Part shown: one piece after another, positions 43,892 through 52,288 of the stretch | Position numbering within the stretch: the stretch's first letter is position 1 | How the letters are laid out: the number at the start of each line of letters is the position of its first letter | Source: CAMCXT01 sp040403315 | Lineage (GTDB): Bacteria > Bacteroidota > Bacteroidia > M30B66 | NCBI GenBank assembly: GCA_040403315.1 | Contig: JBBAKX010000001.1 | Location: forward strand, 744,001-808,000 | Direction of reading: 5' to 3' | DNA: 64,000 nucleotides | Notes under the pieces: model-generated | Database searches by the model: none | What the model saw: only the letters and a program-made list of their open reading frames with translations | Told to the model about the DNA's origin: nothing | Program-made: the position numbers and the translations under genes

Positions 43892-45886
43892 ATGATTTCT
43901 CCACGCACCATTGAACAAGTAACCGACGCTGCCCGAATAGAGGAAGTAATTGGCGATTTTGTAGCATTGAAACGCCGAGGAAGCAGTATGCAAGGGCTTT
44001 GTCCGTTTCACAACGAAAAAACGCCTTCTTTCAATGTTTCACCAGTACGTGGAATTTACAAGTGTTTCGGCTGCGGGAAGGCTGGTAATTCGGTTCGTTT
44101 TGTCATGGACCATGAGAAGCTTTCTTATCCAGAAGCCATTCGGTACCTCGCCAAGAAATACCAAATCAATGTCGAGGAAGAAAACCAAACCGAGGAAGTA
44201 AAAGAGGAGCTCAGAGAACGTGAATCGATGCTTTTGCTCAATGAATGGGCTGCATCGCACATGGAAAAATTGCTGCACGAAGATCAAATTGGCAGAGCCG
44301 TTGGTTTGAGCTATTTTAAGGAGCGAGGCTTCTCCGAAGATACGATCCGGAAGTTCAGGTTAGGTTTTTTGCCTGATCAATGGGCGCACTTAACCGATTC
44401 GGCGGTTCGTGAAGGGTATCAAAAGGAATTTTTAGTCAAAACCGGATTGTCGATCGAACGAGAAGATGGTAGGATGTTCGACCGTTTCAAGAACCGTGTG
44501 ATGTTCCCTATCCAGAACTTGTCGGGTCGAGTGATTGGTTTTGGAGGAAGAATTCTTACCAACGACAAGAAACAGGCAAAGTATCTCAATTCGCCCGAAT
44601 CGGAAGTGTACCATAAAAGTGCAGTTCTCTATGGGATTTATCATTCAAGAAAGGCGATTTCAGAACTCGATGAAGCCTTACTGGTTGAAGGTTACACTGA
44701 TGTGATATCGTTGCATCAATCGGGAATCGAGAATGTTGTGGCTTCTTCCGGAACGTCGCTCACCAACGAACAGGTGCGGATGATTCGTCGCTACACTGAG
44801 AATGTAACCATCCTTTACGATGGCGATGCTGCTGGAATCAAGGCTTCATTTCGAGGCTTAGATATGATCTTAGAGCAAGGTCTCAACGTGAAGATCGTGC
44901 TTTTCCCTGATGGAGAGGATCCGGATTCGTTTGCTCGGAAAAATTCGCCGCTGTTTATCAAAGATTACATCAAATCTGAAGCGCGCAATTTTATTGAGTT
45001 CAAGACCTCCATTTTAGCTGAGGAAGCCGGAAATGATCCCATCCGCAAGGCGGGAATGATTCGTGAGATCATTGGATCGTTGGCACTTATTCCTGATCCT
45101 GTGTTGAGATCGCTTTATTTGAAGGAATGTTCCTCCCGATTAGGGATGGATGAACAAACGCTTATTTTCGAGTTAAATAAGCAGCTTAAAAACAAGCAGG
45201 AAAAGAGGATTTCAAATACACCGAACTCCAATTATTTAACTCAAAGTGCTCCACTTGACACTCCTCCCGATGATTTATTTGCACCAGAAGGATCGTCGGG
45301 TAGCCTTAAAAATCAAGAAGTTACTGGCGAATATAGAATTGAAGCTCAGGAAAAAGATGTAATTCGCATATTGGTCAAGTATGCCAATCAATTGATTTAT
45401 TTCGAGGAGCTGAATGAAGACGGGGAAAAGATTGAAATATCTCAACGCGTTGGAGATTTTATCCTTTCCGAATTGGAGGCCGATCAGTTATTGCCTGAGA
45501 ATCCTGCCTATTTGAAACTATACCAGTTTTTTCTCGCACGATCGCAGGAGGATTATCCAGAAGATCCAGAATTGTTGAATCACCCCGATGAGGTGATTGC
45601 TACAACAGTGATCGATCTAACAACCGACAAACATATTTTGAGCGAGTTGTGGAAAAATCACCACCAGATTTTTATCACAATGGAATCTGATCTCCTGAAA
45701 AAGGGAGTAATGGATGCCATTTATACATTTAAACTTCGGCATGTTGTGTTGATGAAAAAAGATTTGGACGAAGAGCTAGGTCGGATATCAAGTGAAGATG
45801 CGGAACGTATGGATGAAATCATTGCGCAAATTCAACTTCTTCAAGCAGCCAGAGACGAGTTTTCGAAAAAGCTTAATTACAATTAG
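43892..45886 (+). CDS. dnaG: DNA primase DnaG
   Basis: 664 residues. N-terminal CHC2 zinc ribbon ('CPFHNEKTPSFNVSP', 'YKCFGCGKAGN'), then the Toprim core with 'EALLVEGYTDVISLHQSG' and 'ILYDGDAAGIKA'. The C-terminal helicase-binding region from about residue 450 is variable. It makes RNA primers for lagging-strand synthesis. Start is ATG 43892, close to its promoter. Confidence 0.97.
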   Translation: MISPRTIEQVTDAARIEEVIGDFVALKRRGSSMQGLCPFHNEKTPSFNVSPVRGIYKCFGCGKAGNSVRFVMDHEKLSYPEAIRYLAKKYQINVEEENQTEEVKEELRERESMLLLNEWAASHMEKLLHEDQIGRAVGLSYFKERGFSEDTIRKFRLGFLPDQWAHLTDSAVREGYQKEFLVKTGLSIEREDGRMFDRFKNRVMFPIQNLSGRVIGFGGRILTNDKKQAKYLNSPESEVYHKSAVLYGIYHSRKAISELDEALLVEGYTDVISLHQSGIENVVASSGTSLTNEQVRMIRRYTENVTILYDGDAAGIKASFRGLDMILEQGLNVKIVLFPDGEDPDSFARKNSPLFIKDYIKSEARNFIEFKTSILAEEAGNDPIRKAGMIREIIGSLALIPDPVLRSLYLKECSSRLGMDEQTLIFELNKQLKNKQEKRISNTPNSNYLTQSAPLDTPPDDLFAPEGSSGSLKNQEVTGEYRIEAQEKDVIRILVKYANQLIYFEELNEDGEKIEISQRVGDFILSELEADQLLPENPAYLKLYQFFLARSQEDYPEDPELLNHPDEVIATTVIDLTTDKHILSELWKNHHQIFITMESDLLKKGVMDAIYTFKLRHVVLMKKDLDEELGRISSEDAERMDEIIAQIQLLQAARDEFSKKLNYN

Positions 45887-45921
45887 TTTATTGCGTGCAA
45901 CCTTTTGGCTTTCTTTGCCAA

Positions 45922-46503
45922 ATGCGATTGATTTTTGCCACTAACAATAGCCATAAGCTCGATGAAGTTAGAGCGGTGCTGCCTGCCAAAATAGAGATTT
46001 TAAGTCTTTCGGATATTCAGTTTTTAGACGAACTGCCAGAAACATCTGGAACCATCCGAGGGAATGCACTTCAAAAGGCGGAAACCTTTTTCAAACTTAC
46101 TGGAATGAACTGTTTTTCAGACGATACTGGGTTGGAGGTAGCTTGTTTAAGTGGCGCTCCTGGTGTTGATACTGCGTTTTATTCAGGATCGAGAGATGCC
46201 CAAGCAAACAATGCTAAGTTATTGAACGACATGGCAGGTTTTGAAGATAGATCTGCCCGTTTCATTACAATTATAGCTTGTGTGATTGATGGAGTTTCGC
46301 ATTTGTTTGAAGGAGAGGTAAAAGGCAAAATAGGCATATTGCCTGAAGGTGATGGTGGATTTGGTTATGATCCCGTTTTTATCCCTGAAAATCATATTCA
46401 ATCTTTTGCTGCATTGCCGCCTTTGGTGAAACAAACAATCAGTCACCGAACACGCGCTGTAGAGTTATTTACCACATGGCTCAGCGACAAGACATTCAAA
46501 TAG
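45922..46503 (+). CDS. rdgB: XTP/dITP pyrophosphatase (RdgB/HAM1 family)
   Basis: 193 residues from ATG 45922 ('MRLIFATNNSHKLDEVRAVL'); the track's earlier frame from 45895 adds nine non-family residues. 'ETSGTIRGNALQKAE', 'CFSDDTGLEVACLSGAPGV' and 'SHRTRA' are the substrate- and metal-binding blocks. It hydrolyses non-canonical purine triphosphates (dITP, XTP) to keep them out of nucleic acids. Confidence 0.95.
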   Translation: MRLIFATNNSHKLDEVRAVLPAKIEILSLSDIQFLDELPETSGTIRGNALQKAETFFKLTGMNCFSDDTGLEVACLSGAPGVDTAFYSGSRDAQANNAKLLNDMAGFEDRSARFITIIACVIDGVSHLFEGEVKGKIGILPEGDGGFGYDPVFIPENHIQSFAALPPLVKQTISHRTRAVELFTTWLSDKTFK

Positions 46504-46504
46504 C

Positions 46505-46512
46505 TACTTTTG
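46505..46512 (+). promoter_or_regulatory. -7 element (TActTTTG) of the DedA gene
   Basis: Exact TAnnTTTG starting 1 nt after the rdgB stop and ending 6 nt before ATG 46519. Again a near-leaderless arrangement. Confidence 0.5.
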
Positions 46513-46518
46513 CGCCCT

Positions 46519-47175
46519 ATGGAATTACTTACTTCACTGCTCGATTTTGTCTTACATATCAATGATCACCTCGATCAATTGGTACGCAATTATGGTGTTA
46601 CGATTTATGCTATTTTGTTTTTGATCATTTTTGTTGAAACTGGTTTGGTGGTGATGCCTTTTCTTCCAGGTGATTCCCTCTTGTTTGCGGCAGGTGCAAT
46701 TTGTGCCCGCCCGGGACCGGAGCTGAGTATTGTGATTTTGATTGCGTTGCTTTTTGTGGCTGCAGTTTTGGGCGACAATGTCAATTATACCATTGGTAGG
46801 TTTGCAGGATCGAAGGTGGTAAACTGGAAGTTTCGCGGTAAAAGACTAGTGAAACAAGCTTATATCGACCAAACACATTCATTCTTCGAAAAATATGGCA
46901 CCAAAGCCATTATAATGGCTCGCTTTGTTCCGATTGTGCGCACCTTCACGCCCTTTGTTGCTGGAGTTGGTCAGATGGAATACCGTAAAAAGTTTTTGCC
47001 TTACGATGTTGCTGGAGGCTTTTTATGGATTACCTCGATGTCGTTAGCAGGTTATTTCTTAGGCAATCTTGAATTCTTCCAGAAGCATTTTGAGGCTGTG
47101 GTATTGGGCATTATTGTGCTTTCTATAATGCCTATGGTTGTTGCATATTTGCGCCATCGGTTTGCGAAGAAATAA
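46519..47175 (+). CDS. DedA family membrane protein
   Basis: 218 residues from ATG 46519. DedA (VTT-domain) motifs: 'VMPFLPGDSLLFAAGAI' and 'ARFVPIVRTFTPFVAGVG', with four or more hydrophobic segments. DedA proteins are membrane transporters implicated in lipid-carrier (undecaprenyl phosphate) or phospholipid flipping and in envelope homeostasis. The role in this organism is inferred from the family. Followed by a strong hairpin terminator. Confidence 0.92.
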   Translation: MELLTSLLDFVLHINDHLDQLVRNYGVTIYAILFLIIFVETGLVVMPFLPGDSLLFAAGAICARPGPELSIVILIALLFVAAVLGDNVNYTIGRFAGSKVVNWKFRGKRLVKQAYIDQTHSFFEKYGTKAIIMARFVPIVRTFTPFVAGVGQMEYRKKFLPYDVAGGFLWITSMSLAGYFLGNLEFFQKHFEAVVLGIIVLSIMPMVVAYLRHRFAKK

Positions 47176-47187
47176 TCAATTAGCAAT

Positions 47188-47226
47188 AAAAAGGGCTGCA
47201 GAAATTGAATTCTGCAGCCCTTTTTT
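47188..47226. terminator. Bidirectional terminator after DedA gene and gltA remnant
   Basis: GGGCTGCAGAA (47193-47203) and TTCTGCAGCCC (47210-47220) form a perfect 11-bp stem with a 6-nt loop, flanked by an A-run and a T-run that extend the stem. It can end the plus-strand DedA transcript and formerly the minus-strand citrate synthase transcript. Confidence 0.9.
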
Positions 47227-47245
47227 ATTTAAAAAATATTGATGA

Positions 47246-47461
47246 TTAAACTGCTTTTGTAGCTTCGATCTTCTTAAGTAGGCCTTCGGATGTAATTGAG
47301 CCTGGCCGTTCGATTGGTAACCCCATCGCTCTGCTGGTTGTTAATTGCGCAAGAACTCCTAATGAACGAGAAACGCCGAAAAGCACAGTGAAGAAATCAT
47401 AATTAACAAAGGTTGACGGTAAAATATTACCAAATTCACTACGTGAAACGGCAGAATTACT
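47246..47461 (-). pseudogene. gltA: 3' remnant of a eukaryotic-type citrate synthase gene
   Basis: The minus strand has an open frame ending at TAA 47246-47248 and closed upstream by TAG at 47462-47464. Its roughly 71 codons include 'DFFTVLFGVSRSLGVLAQL', 'SRAMGLPIERPGSI' and 'TSEGLLKKIE'. These match the C-terminus of the eukaryotic-type citrate synthase family ('YTVLFGVSRALGVLAQL...ERPKS' pattern). No start codon is placed to make a functional protein and the catalytic residues lie upstream in the family, so this is a fragment. It abuts the glycan island at its left edge. Confidence 0.8.
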
Positions 47462-47529
47462 CTAAATTAATCACCAATCATTTTAATAAACTGTAATTCA
47501 ATTCCTTTTTAGGCAATTAGTGGTTTGGA

Positions 47530-47537
47530 TATATTTG
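47530..47537 (+). promoter_or_regulatory. -7 element (TAtaTTTG) of the second glycan cassette
   Basis: Exact TAnnTTTG, 63 nt before ATG 47601, so this gene has a normal leader. Standard -33 TTG not found. It is the only promoter-like site in the 47462-47600 gap. Confidence 0.45.
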
Positions 47538-47600
47538 CATGAGATGAAACATAGGTATGAAGGACCTTTCTTAAACAAATAATTTCATTTAATTTAAAAA

Positions 47601-48683
47601 ATGATTCAGGTAACCAAATCTTTTTTACCACCGTTGGAAGCGTATATCGATTACCTAAAAGGGATTTGGGAACGCGGCCAACTCACGAACCATGGTCCAT
47701 TGGTACTTGAATTAGAGAAAAAGCTAGCTGAATATCTTGACGTAAAGCATGTTTTTTTTGTTACGAATGGCACCTTAGCATTACAAATTGCATCTAAAGC
47801 TTTAGGAATTCGGAAGAAGATTATTACAACACCTTTTTCATGTGTGGCCACAACCAGCGCAATGGTTTGGGAAGGAATTTTGCCTGTATTTGCAGATGTC
47901 GACCCAAAAAAATTCACGATCTCTGCGCAATCTGTTCGCGACAATATCACAGAAGATGTGGAGGCTATTTTAGCAACACATGTGTATGGAAATCCTTGTG
48001 ATATTGAGGCACTTCAAGAAATTTCCTCAGAAAAGGGCATCCCTTTAATTTTTGATGGAGCACATGCCTTTGGTGTTCAATACAAAAATAAACCATTGGC
48101 TTCATTTGGGGATGTTACAGCATTGAGTTTTCATGCGACAAAAATTTTCCACACTATCGAAGGAGGCGCCTTGGTTACCAACAACGATCAATTGGCTGAA
48201 AAAATAAGCTATATGAGGAATTTTGGTTACAATGGGCCTGAAGATTTTTTCGGTGTTGGAATCAATGCTAAGGCTTCTGAATTTCAAGCGGCAATGGGCT
48301 TGTCGGTTTTTCCTTATGTTGATGATATTATCGAGAAGCGCGAATATGTGGTAAAAAATTACAAAGAAGCCTTGAAGGATTCGGGCATTCAAATGATGGA
48401 GCTTCAAGAAGGCACAACTCGATTCAACCATGCTTATTTACCAGTAGTTTTTTCAAGCGAAAATAAATTGTTAGCAGCTCGTTCTGTGTTACAAAGTCAT
48501 AATATTTTTCCAAGAAGGTACTTTTATCCTTCACTCAATCATTTGAATTATGTTCAGAACAATTTAACAAATGATGCCTCAACAGATTTATCAAGTAGGG
48601 TGCTTTGTTTGCCGCTATATCCCGAATTAACAAGTGATGAAGTCTCGAAAATTTCAGATTTAATTATCCAATCAGGATGCTGA
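47601..48683 (+). CDS. DegT/DnrJ/EryC1/StrS family sugar aminotransferase
   Basis: 360 residues. PLP-dependent fold: 'VFFVTNGTLALQIA' binds the cofactor phosphate, and 'FDGAHAFGV' holds the Asp for the pyridine nitrogen. The Schiff-base lysine lies in 'ALSFHATKIFHTIEGG' (Lys in HATK). Members transfer an amino group to a 3- or 4-keto nucleotide sugar. Together with the NeuD-type acyltransferase next to it, it would make an N-acyl amino deoxy sugar, but a dehydratase for the keto intermediate is not in this cassette. It overlaps the next gene by 7 nt. Confidence 0.93.
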   Translation: MIQVTKSFLPPLEAYIDYLKGIWERGQLTNHGPLVLELEKKLAEYLDVKHVFFVTNGTLALQIASKALGIRKKIITTPFSCVATTSAMVWEGILPVFADVDPKKFTISAQSVRDNITEDVEAILATHVYGNPCDIEALQEISSEKGIPLIFDGAHAFGVQYKNKPLASFGDVTALSFHATKIFHTIEGGALVTNNDQLAEKISYMRNFGYNGPEDFFGVGINAKASEFQAAMGLSVFPYVDDIIEKREYVVKNYKEALKDSGIQMMELQEGTTRFNHAYLPVVFSSENKLLAARSVLQSHNIFPRRYFYPSLNHLNYVQNNLTNDASTDLSSRVLCLPLYPELTSDEVSKISDLIIQSGC

Positions 48684-49300
48684 TAGCAGGAGCTGGTGGG
48701 TTTGCGCGCCAAATATTGTTTGCATTGAAGCGGATGGCTCCTGAAATTCAGCCTGTTTTGTACAGCGATTTTTTTTCAACAACAGATCGTAACATTCCTG
48801 CATATCTCGAATTGTTCGAGTCACTCGATGCAGCAAAGATTTATTTCGAAACTATAGATTCGAGGTTCTGTTTGGGTACTGGTATTTTAAACGGAAGAGT
48901 TCAGTTGTGCGAAAGACTCGAATCTGTTGGTGGAGTTTTAACTTCTGTGATTGATCCTTCGGCAATTATAAAGGATAACTTTCCAGAAGATCGTTCAGGA
49001 ATTTCTTGTTTGGCGAACGTAATTGTCGAGCCTGATACTTTTGTAGGCAAAGGAGTTTTGCTTAATTTAGGTGCTATGGTTACCCATGAAGTTGAGATTG
49101 GTGAATTTTCGGAAATAGGACCAGGGGCCAGACTATTAGGAAAAAGCAAAATTGGTTTACATAGCTTGATTGGAGCAGGAGCTATTGTGATGCCAGGTAT
49201 TCAGGTTGGCGACCGTGTTATTATTGGTGCTGGTTCGGTTGTAACGCGCAATATTCCAAATGATTCAGTTGCTTTTGGTGTTCCTGCACGATTGAAATGA
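48677..49300 (+). CDS. NeuD/PglD-type acyltransferase (left-handed beta-helix)
   Basis: 207 residues. An N-terminal Rossmann-like domain ('LIAGAGGFARQILFAL') is followed by a hexapeptide-repeat beta-helix ('SLIGAGAIVMPGIQVG', 'IIGAGSVVTRNIP'). This is the NeuD/PglD/VioB family, which acetylates amino sugars, typically the product of a DegT aminotransferase like the one encoded upstream. Acyl donor is normally acetyl-CoA. The pairing implies an N-acetylated 4-amino-6-deoxy sugar; the exact sugar is inference. Confidence 0.88.
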   Translation: MLIAGAGGFARQILFALKRMAPEIQPVLYSDFFSTTDRNIPAYLELFESLDAAKIYFETIDSRFCLGTGILNGRVQLCERLESVGGVLTSVIDPSAIIKDNFPEDRSGISCLANVIVEPDTFVGKGVLLNLGAMVTHEVEIGEFSEIGPGARLLGKSKIGLHSLIGAGAIVMPGIQVGDRVIIGAGSVVTRNIPNDSVAFGVPARLK

Positions 49301-50046
49301 GCAGCATGAAAACGGTTTCAATTGTAGTGCCTGTTTTTCGAAACGAAGCAACGCTAGAAACACTCTATCAAAATGTAACCAATGTTTTTATTGGGCTTCC
49401 AAAATTTCAGCTAGAATTGCTTTTTGTAGACGATGGATCGGATGATGGATCATTGGAAATCATTCATCAAATAAGCGAAAGAGATTCGAGAGTTCGGTAT
49501 TTATCTTTTGATAAAAATTATGGACAAGTTGCAGCCATTGTTGCTGGTCTTCGCCATTGCATTGGTGACGCTTCGGTAGTGATGTCGGCCGATTTGCAAG
49601 ATCCAATAAACAAGATTGAGGAAATGATTGAATGTTGGAAGGCTGGAGTATCTATCGTTATTTGCTATCGAACGGCACGCGAAGACAAGTGGATAGATCG
49701 AGTTTTTTCATTCATCTTTTATAGTTTAATTAAGCTTATTTATTATGAAATTCCTTCGGGCGGATTTGATTATTTTTTGTTGGATCGTTTAGCAATTGAC
49801 CAATTTAATACAATCAAAAAGCCTAGAAGATTTCTTCAGGGAGACGTTATAAAGTTGAAGGGTATGAAGATCTTTATACCTTATAAAAGATTATCGAGGG
49901 AAGCAGGTAAATCTCAGTGGACATTTAAGAGAAAGTGTATCTATGCATTGAATGCATTGTCTTACTTCAAGATCTATTTATTAAAACTATTTCTATTTCT
50001 ATTATTTATAATTTACAGTATATTTTATTTCAAACGTACAATTTGA
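49297..50046 (+). CDS. GT2 GtrB/ArnC-like glycosyltransferase, C-terminally short
   Basis: 249 residues. 'VSIVVPVFRNEATLETLY', 'LLFVDDGSDDGSLEII', 'MSADLQDPI' (DxD-type). Homologues that make polyprenyl-phosphate sugars are usually about 310 residues with two C-terminal membrane helices. Here only one helix remains ('LLKLFLFLLFIIYSIFYF') before an early stop. The gene may still be active but looks truncated where the A+T-rich convergent cassette begins 27 nt later. Start overlaps the previous stop by ATGA; an in-frame ATG at 49306 is an alternative. Confidence 0.8.
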   Translation: MSSMKTVSIVVPVFRNEATLETLYQNVTNVFIGLPKFQLELLFVDDGSDDGSLEIIHQISERDSRVRYLSFDKNYGQVAAIVAGLRHCIGDASVVMSADLQDPINKIEEMIECWKAGVSIVICYRTAREDKWIDRVFSFIFYSLIKLIYYEIPSGGFDYFLLDRLAIDQFNTIKKPRRFLQGDVIKLKGMKIFIPYKRLSREAGKSQWTFKRKCIYALNALSYFKIYLLKLFLFLLFIIYSIFYFKRTI

Positions 50047-50073
50047 TTGTAAGGTTTGATATGACTTCTTTCG

Positions 50074-51549
50074 TTAATATCTCTTGCCTTCTAAATTAAG
50101 AATAGTCAATTGGCTAGATCCTTTTCTGTTTATATAAATCTCATCTTTCTCCAAATTTGGATTGCATGAAAAAACAAAAGGTTTTTTCGTGTAAAGTGAA
50201 ATTAATTGTCCATCGATCCATTGTCTTGAAGTGACTGTATCCCCTAGAACTGTCTTGTTTTCAATTATTATCGCAGCTTCAACGTAAGGATTGCCGACGT
50301 CAGAGTGATGTATGTTTCTTTTTGAATGGTAGAAATAGAGAAATGTTAGATTGTATGCTAAAAAAATAGAATAAAATAAAAATACAATTTTAGTTTTTTT
50401 ATTGTTAATTATGATTTGGTTTGATATGTGAGCAATTAAAATTAAAATATAAGGTATCGTAAAAATATTATAATACGGTGAAAGTGATAATGCATGGCCA
50501 TTTTTAACAACCACAGCAACAGCAAAAATTAGCTGAATTACTATAGTATAAATAAACAAAGTTATTTCTTTACTTACTTTGTACTTTATTTTAAAAGATG
50601 TAAAAAAAATAATTAACAGAGCTGCTATATATGGTATCAGTAAAAATATGTTAAACTCTTTAATATAGCTCATGTAAACTCCAGTCATCGACACTATAAA
50701 CGTCGCAAATGATTTTGTAAGATAAGAACTATTTAAAAATGTACCTGAGGCTTTGGCTTGCTCAATCCACCAAGAATTTCTATCAGCCATAAATTTGTAA
50801 CCATCCAATCCGCCATTAAGCATCCAATAAAGAAATAAGAGGGAAAAGACTAAGTAAACAAACGAAAAAACATATAACAAGTTCTTCTTTTTAATACAAT
50901 GAAGAGTTAAATAAATTGCATGTCCTGCTATGATGTAAAATGTGTAATAATGTAAGAATATACTAGCAAATATGAGCAGTAAATAGGATGAAACATAAAG
51001 ATAGAATTTTGCATTCTTTGTTTTTATCTCCTCTGAATCAATAATTTTCCAAAAAAAAGACGTACTTAAAAAGGTTGTTAGCAGAGCCATTTCATAACTT
51101 CTAGCGGTTTGAGAATAAATAATAAACAAACTGAAAACCGAAGAAGAGATAAGGAATAATAATGCGGTATTTGTATTAAATCGTTTATTTACAAATAAGA
51201 AACCAAAGACAAGGAAAAGGATGCCTGCAATAAACGATGGAAATCTCAAAGAAAAATCGCTATTACCAAACCAATTAGTCCAATGAGAAAGCAAAAAATA
51301 ATACAAAATTCCATTACCACTGTCTTGTATAAGCGTTGCCTTTTTTATGTCTGATAATTTCTTGGTTTTAATTTCTCCGTTTATATTTATTGTATTTGTA
51401 TCATTACCAGAAACGCCAATTAGCCCGTTCGAACAAAGTGCAGTAACCTTTTCATCAGCCCACAATGCTCTTTCTCCTAAACCATATACCCTAACAGCGA
51501 TGGAAAGAATGAATATCGAAATTATAACTAACCAATGATTCTTACTCAT
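50074..51549 (-). CDS. GT39-like membrane glycosyltransferase (ArnT/PMT type)
   Basis: 491 residues with about ten or more hydrophobic segments. 'GLGERALWADE' near residue 24 is the conserved first-loop motif with the Asp-Glu pair of PMT/ArnT-type enzymes, and 'GILYYFLLSHW' follows in the expected place. These use polyprenyl-phosphate sugars as donors on the outer face of the membrane. The donor could come from the DPM-like enzyme encoded just upstream. Base composition is visibly A+T-richer than neighbouring chromosomal genes. Confidence 0.8.
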   Translation of the reverse strand: MSKNHWLVIISIFILSIAVRVYGLGERALWADEKVTALCSNGLIGVSGNDTNTININGEIKTKKLSDIKKATLIQDSGNGILYYFLLSHWTNWFGNSDFSLRFPSFIAGILFLVFGFLFVNKRFNTNTALLFLISSSVFSLFIIYSQTARSYEMALLTTFLSTSFFWKIIDSEEIKTKNAKFYLYVSSYLLLIFASIFLHYYTFYIIAGHAIYLTLHCIKKKNLLYVFSFVYLVFSLLFLYWMLNGGLDGYKFMADRNSWWIEQAKASGTFLNSSYLTKSFATFIVSMTGVYMSYIKEFNIFLLIPYIAALLIIFFTSFKIKYKVSKEITLFIYTIVIQLIFAVAVVVKNGHALSLSPYYNIFTIPYILILIAHISNQIIINNKKTKIVFLFYSIFLAYNLTFLYFYHSKRNIHHSDVGNPYVEAAIIIENKTVLGDTVTSRQWIDGQLISLYTKKPFVFSCNPNLEKDEIYINRKGSSQLTILNLEGKRY

Positions 51550-52285
51550 TTATAGTTGACTTGAATATTTTTTTATATTTGAAAATGAATTTTAAATAAC
51601 TTATCGAGGTTTTAATTACTTTCATTTTTGATTTGCCTTTTCGTTGGCCCGAATATAATGTCATTGGAACTTCTATAATTTTAGCCCCAACATTAATTGA
51701 TTTAATAAGTAACTCTACCATTGAGATAAAGCCACTTTCGGAGATGATTACCCCATAAGTAGACTTAACTGCTTTTATCATTTCTACTTGGTGTACTCTG
51801 TAGAATGAAGAGAGAGTTAAAACCTTGACATTGAAGATAAATCTAAATATAATGTTAGAGAAAAATGAAATAGTTCTTCTCAAAAAAGAAGTCTGGTCAA
51901 ATCCGCCACCTTGAGCATAAACAGATGCAAGAATCAGACTATAGTTATTCTCACTCAGTAATATCATTGTTTTAAGAATGTTCAAGTCTGATGTATTGTC
52001 TGCCTCCATCGTTACAATGATATCAGAGGACGATACAGAATTTTGGAGAATCCATTCAAAGCCAATGTTGAAGGAGTCCCCAGGGCCCTTGTTTTGATCT
52101 TTTTTTATTATTTGAAGTTGATTCGCCTCAAAACAATTTTTAATTGTTTGAATTGATGCGTCGGTTGAACAGTCATCAACAAATACATATTTTTTACTGT
52201 ATTCATGTAATACAGCCTTTAGCTTTTCACTTAATAAAGGAATGTTGCCTTCTTCATTATATACTGGAATTAAAAAGTAAATCAT
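51542..52285 (-). CDS. DPM-like GT2 glycosyltransferase
   Basis: 247 residues, GT-A fold: 'FLIPVYNEEGNIPLL', 'KYVFVDDCSTDASIQTI', 'IIVTMEADNTSDL' (the DPM1-type EADN(T)SD metal motif), and a C-terminal 'GQRKGKSKMKVIK' typical of polyprenyl-phosphate mannose synthases. It lacks the C-terminal membrane helices of the longer type, so it would act as a peripheral enzyme at the membrane. It overlaps the GT39-like gene by 8 nt, which suggests that the pair makes and uses a lipid-linked sugar donor. The sugar is not known. Confidence 0.85.
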   Translation of the reverse strand: MIYFLIPVYNEEGNIPLLSEKLKAVLHEYSKKYVFVDDCSTDASIQTIKNCFEANQLQIIKKDQNKGPGDSFNIGFEWILQNSVSSSDIIVTMEADNTSDLNILKTMILLSENNYSLILASVYAQGGGFDQTSFLRRTISFFSNIIFRFIFNVKVLTLSSFYRVHQVEMIKAVKSTYGVIISESGFISMVELLIKSINVGAKIIEVPMTLYSGQRKGKSKMKVIKTSISYLKFIFKYKKIFKSTINE

Positions 52286-52288
52286 TTC

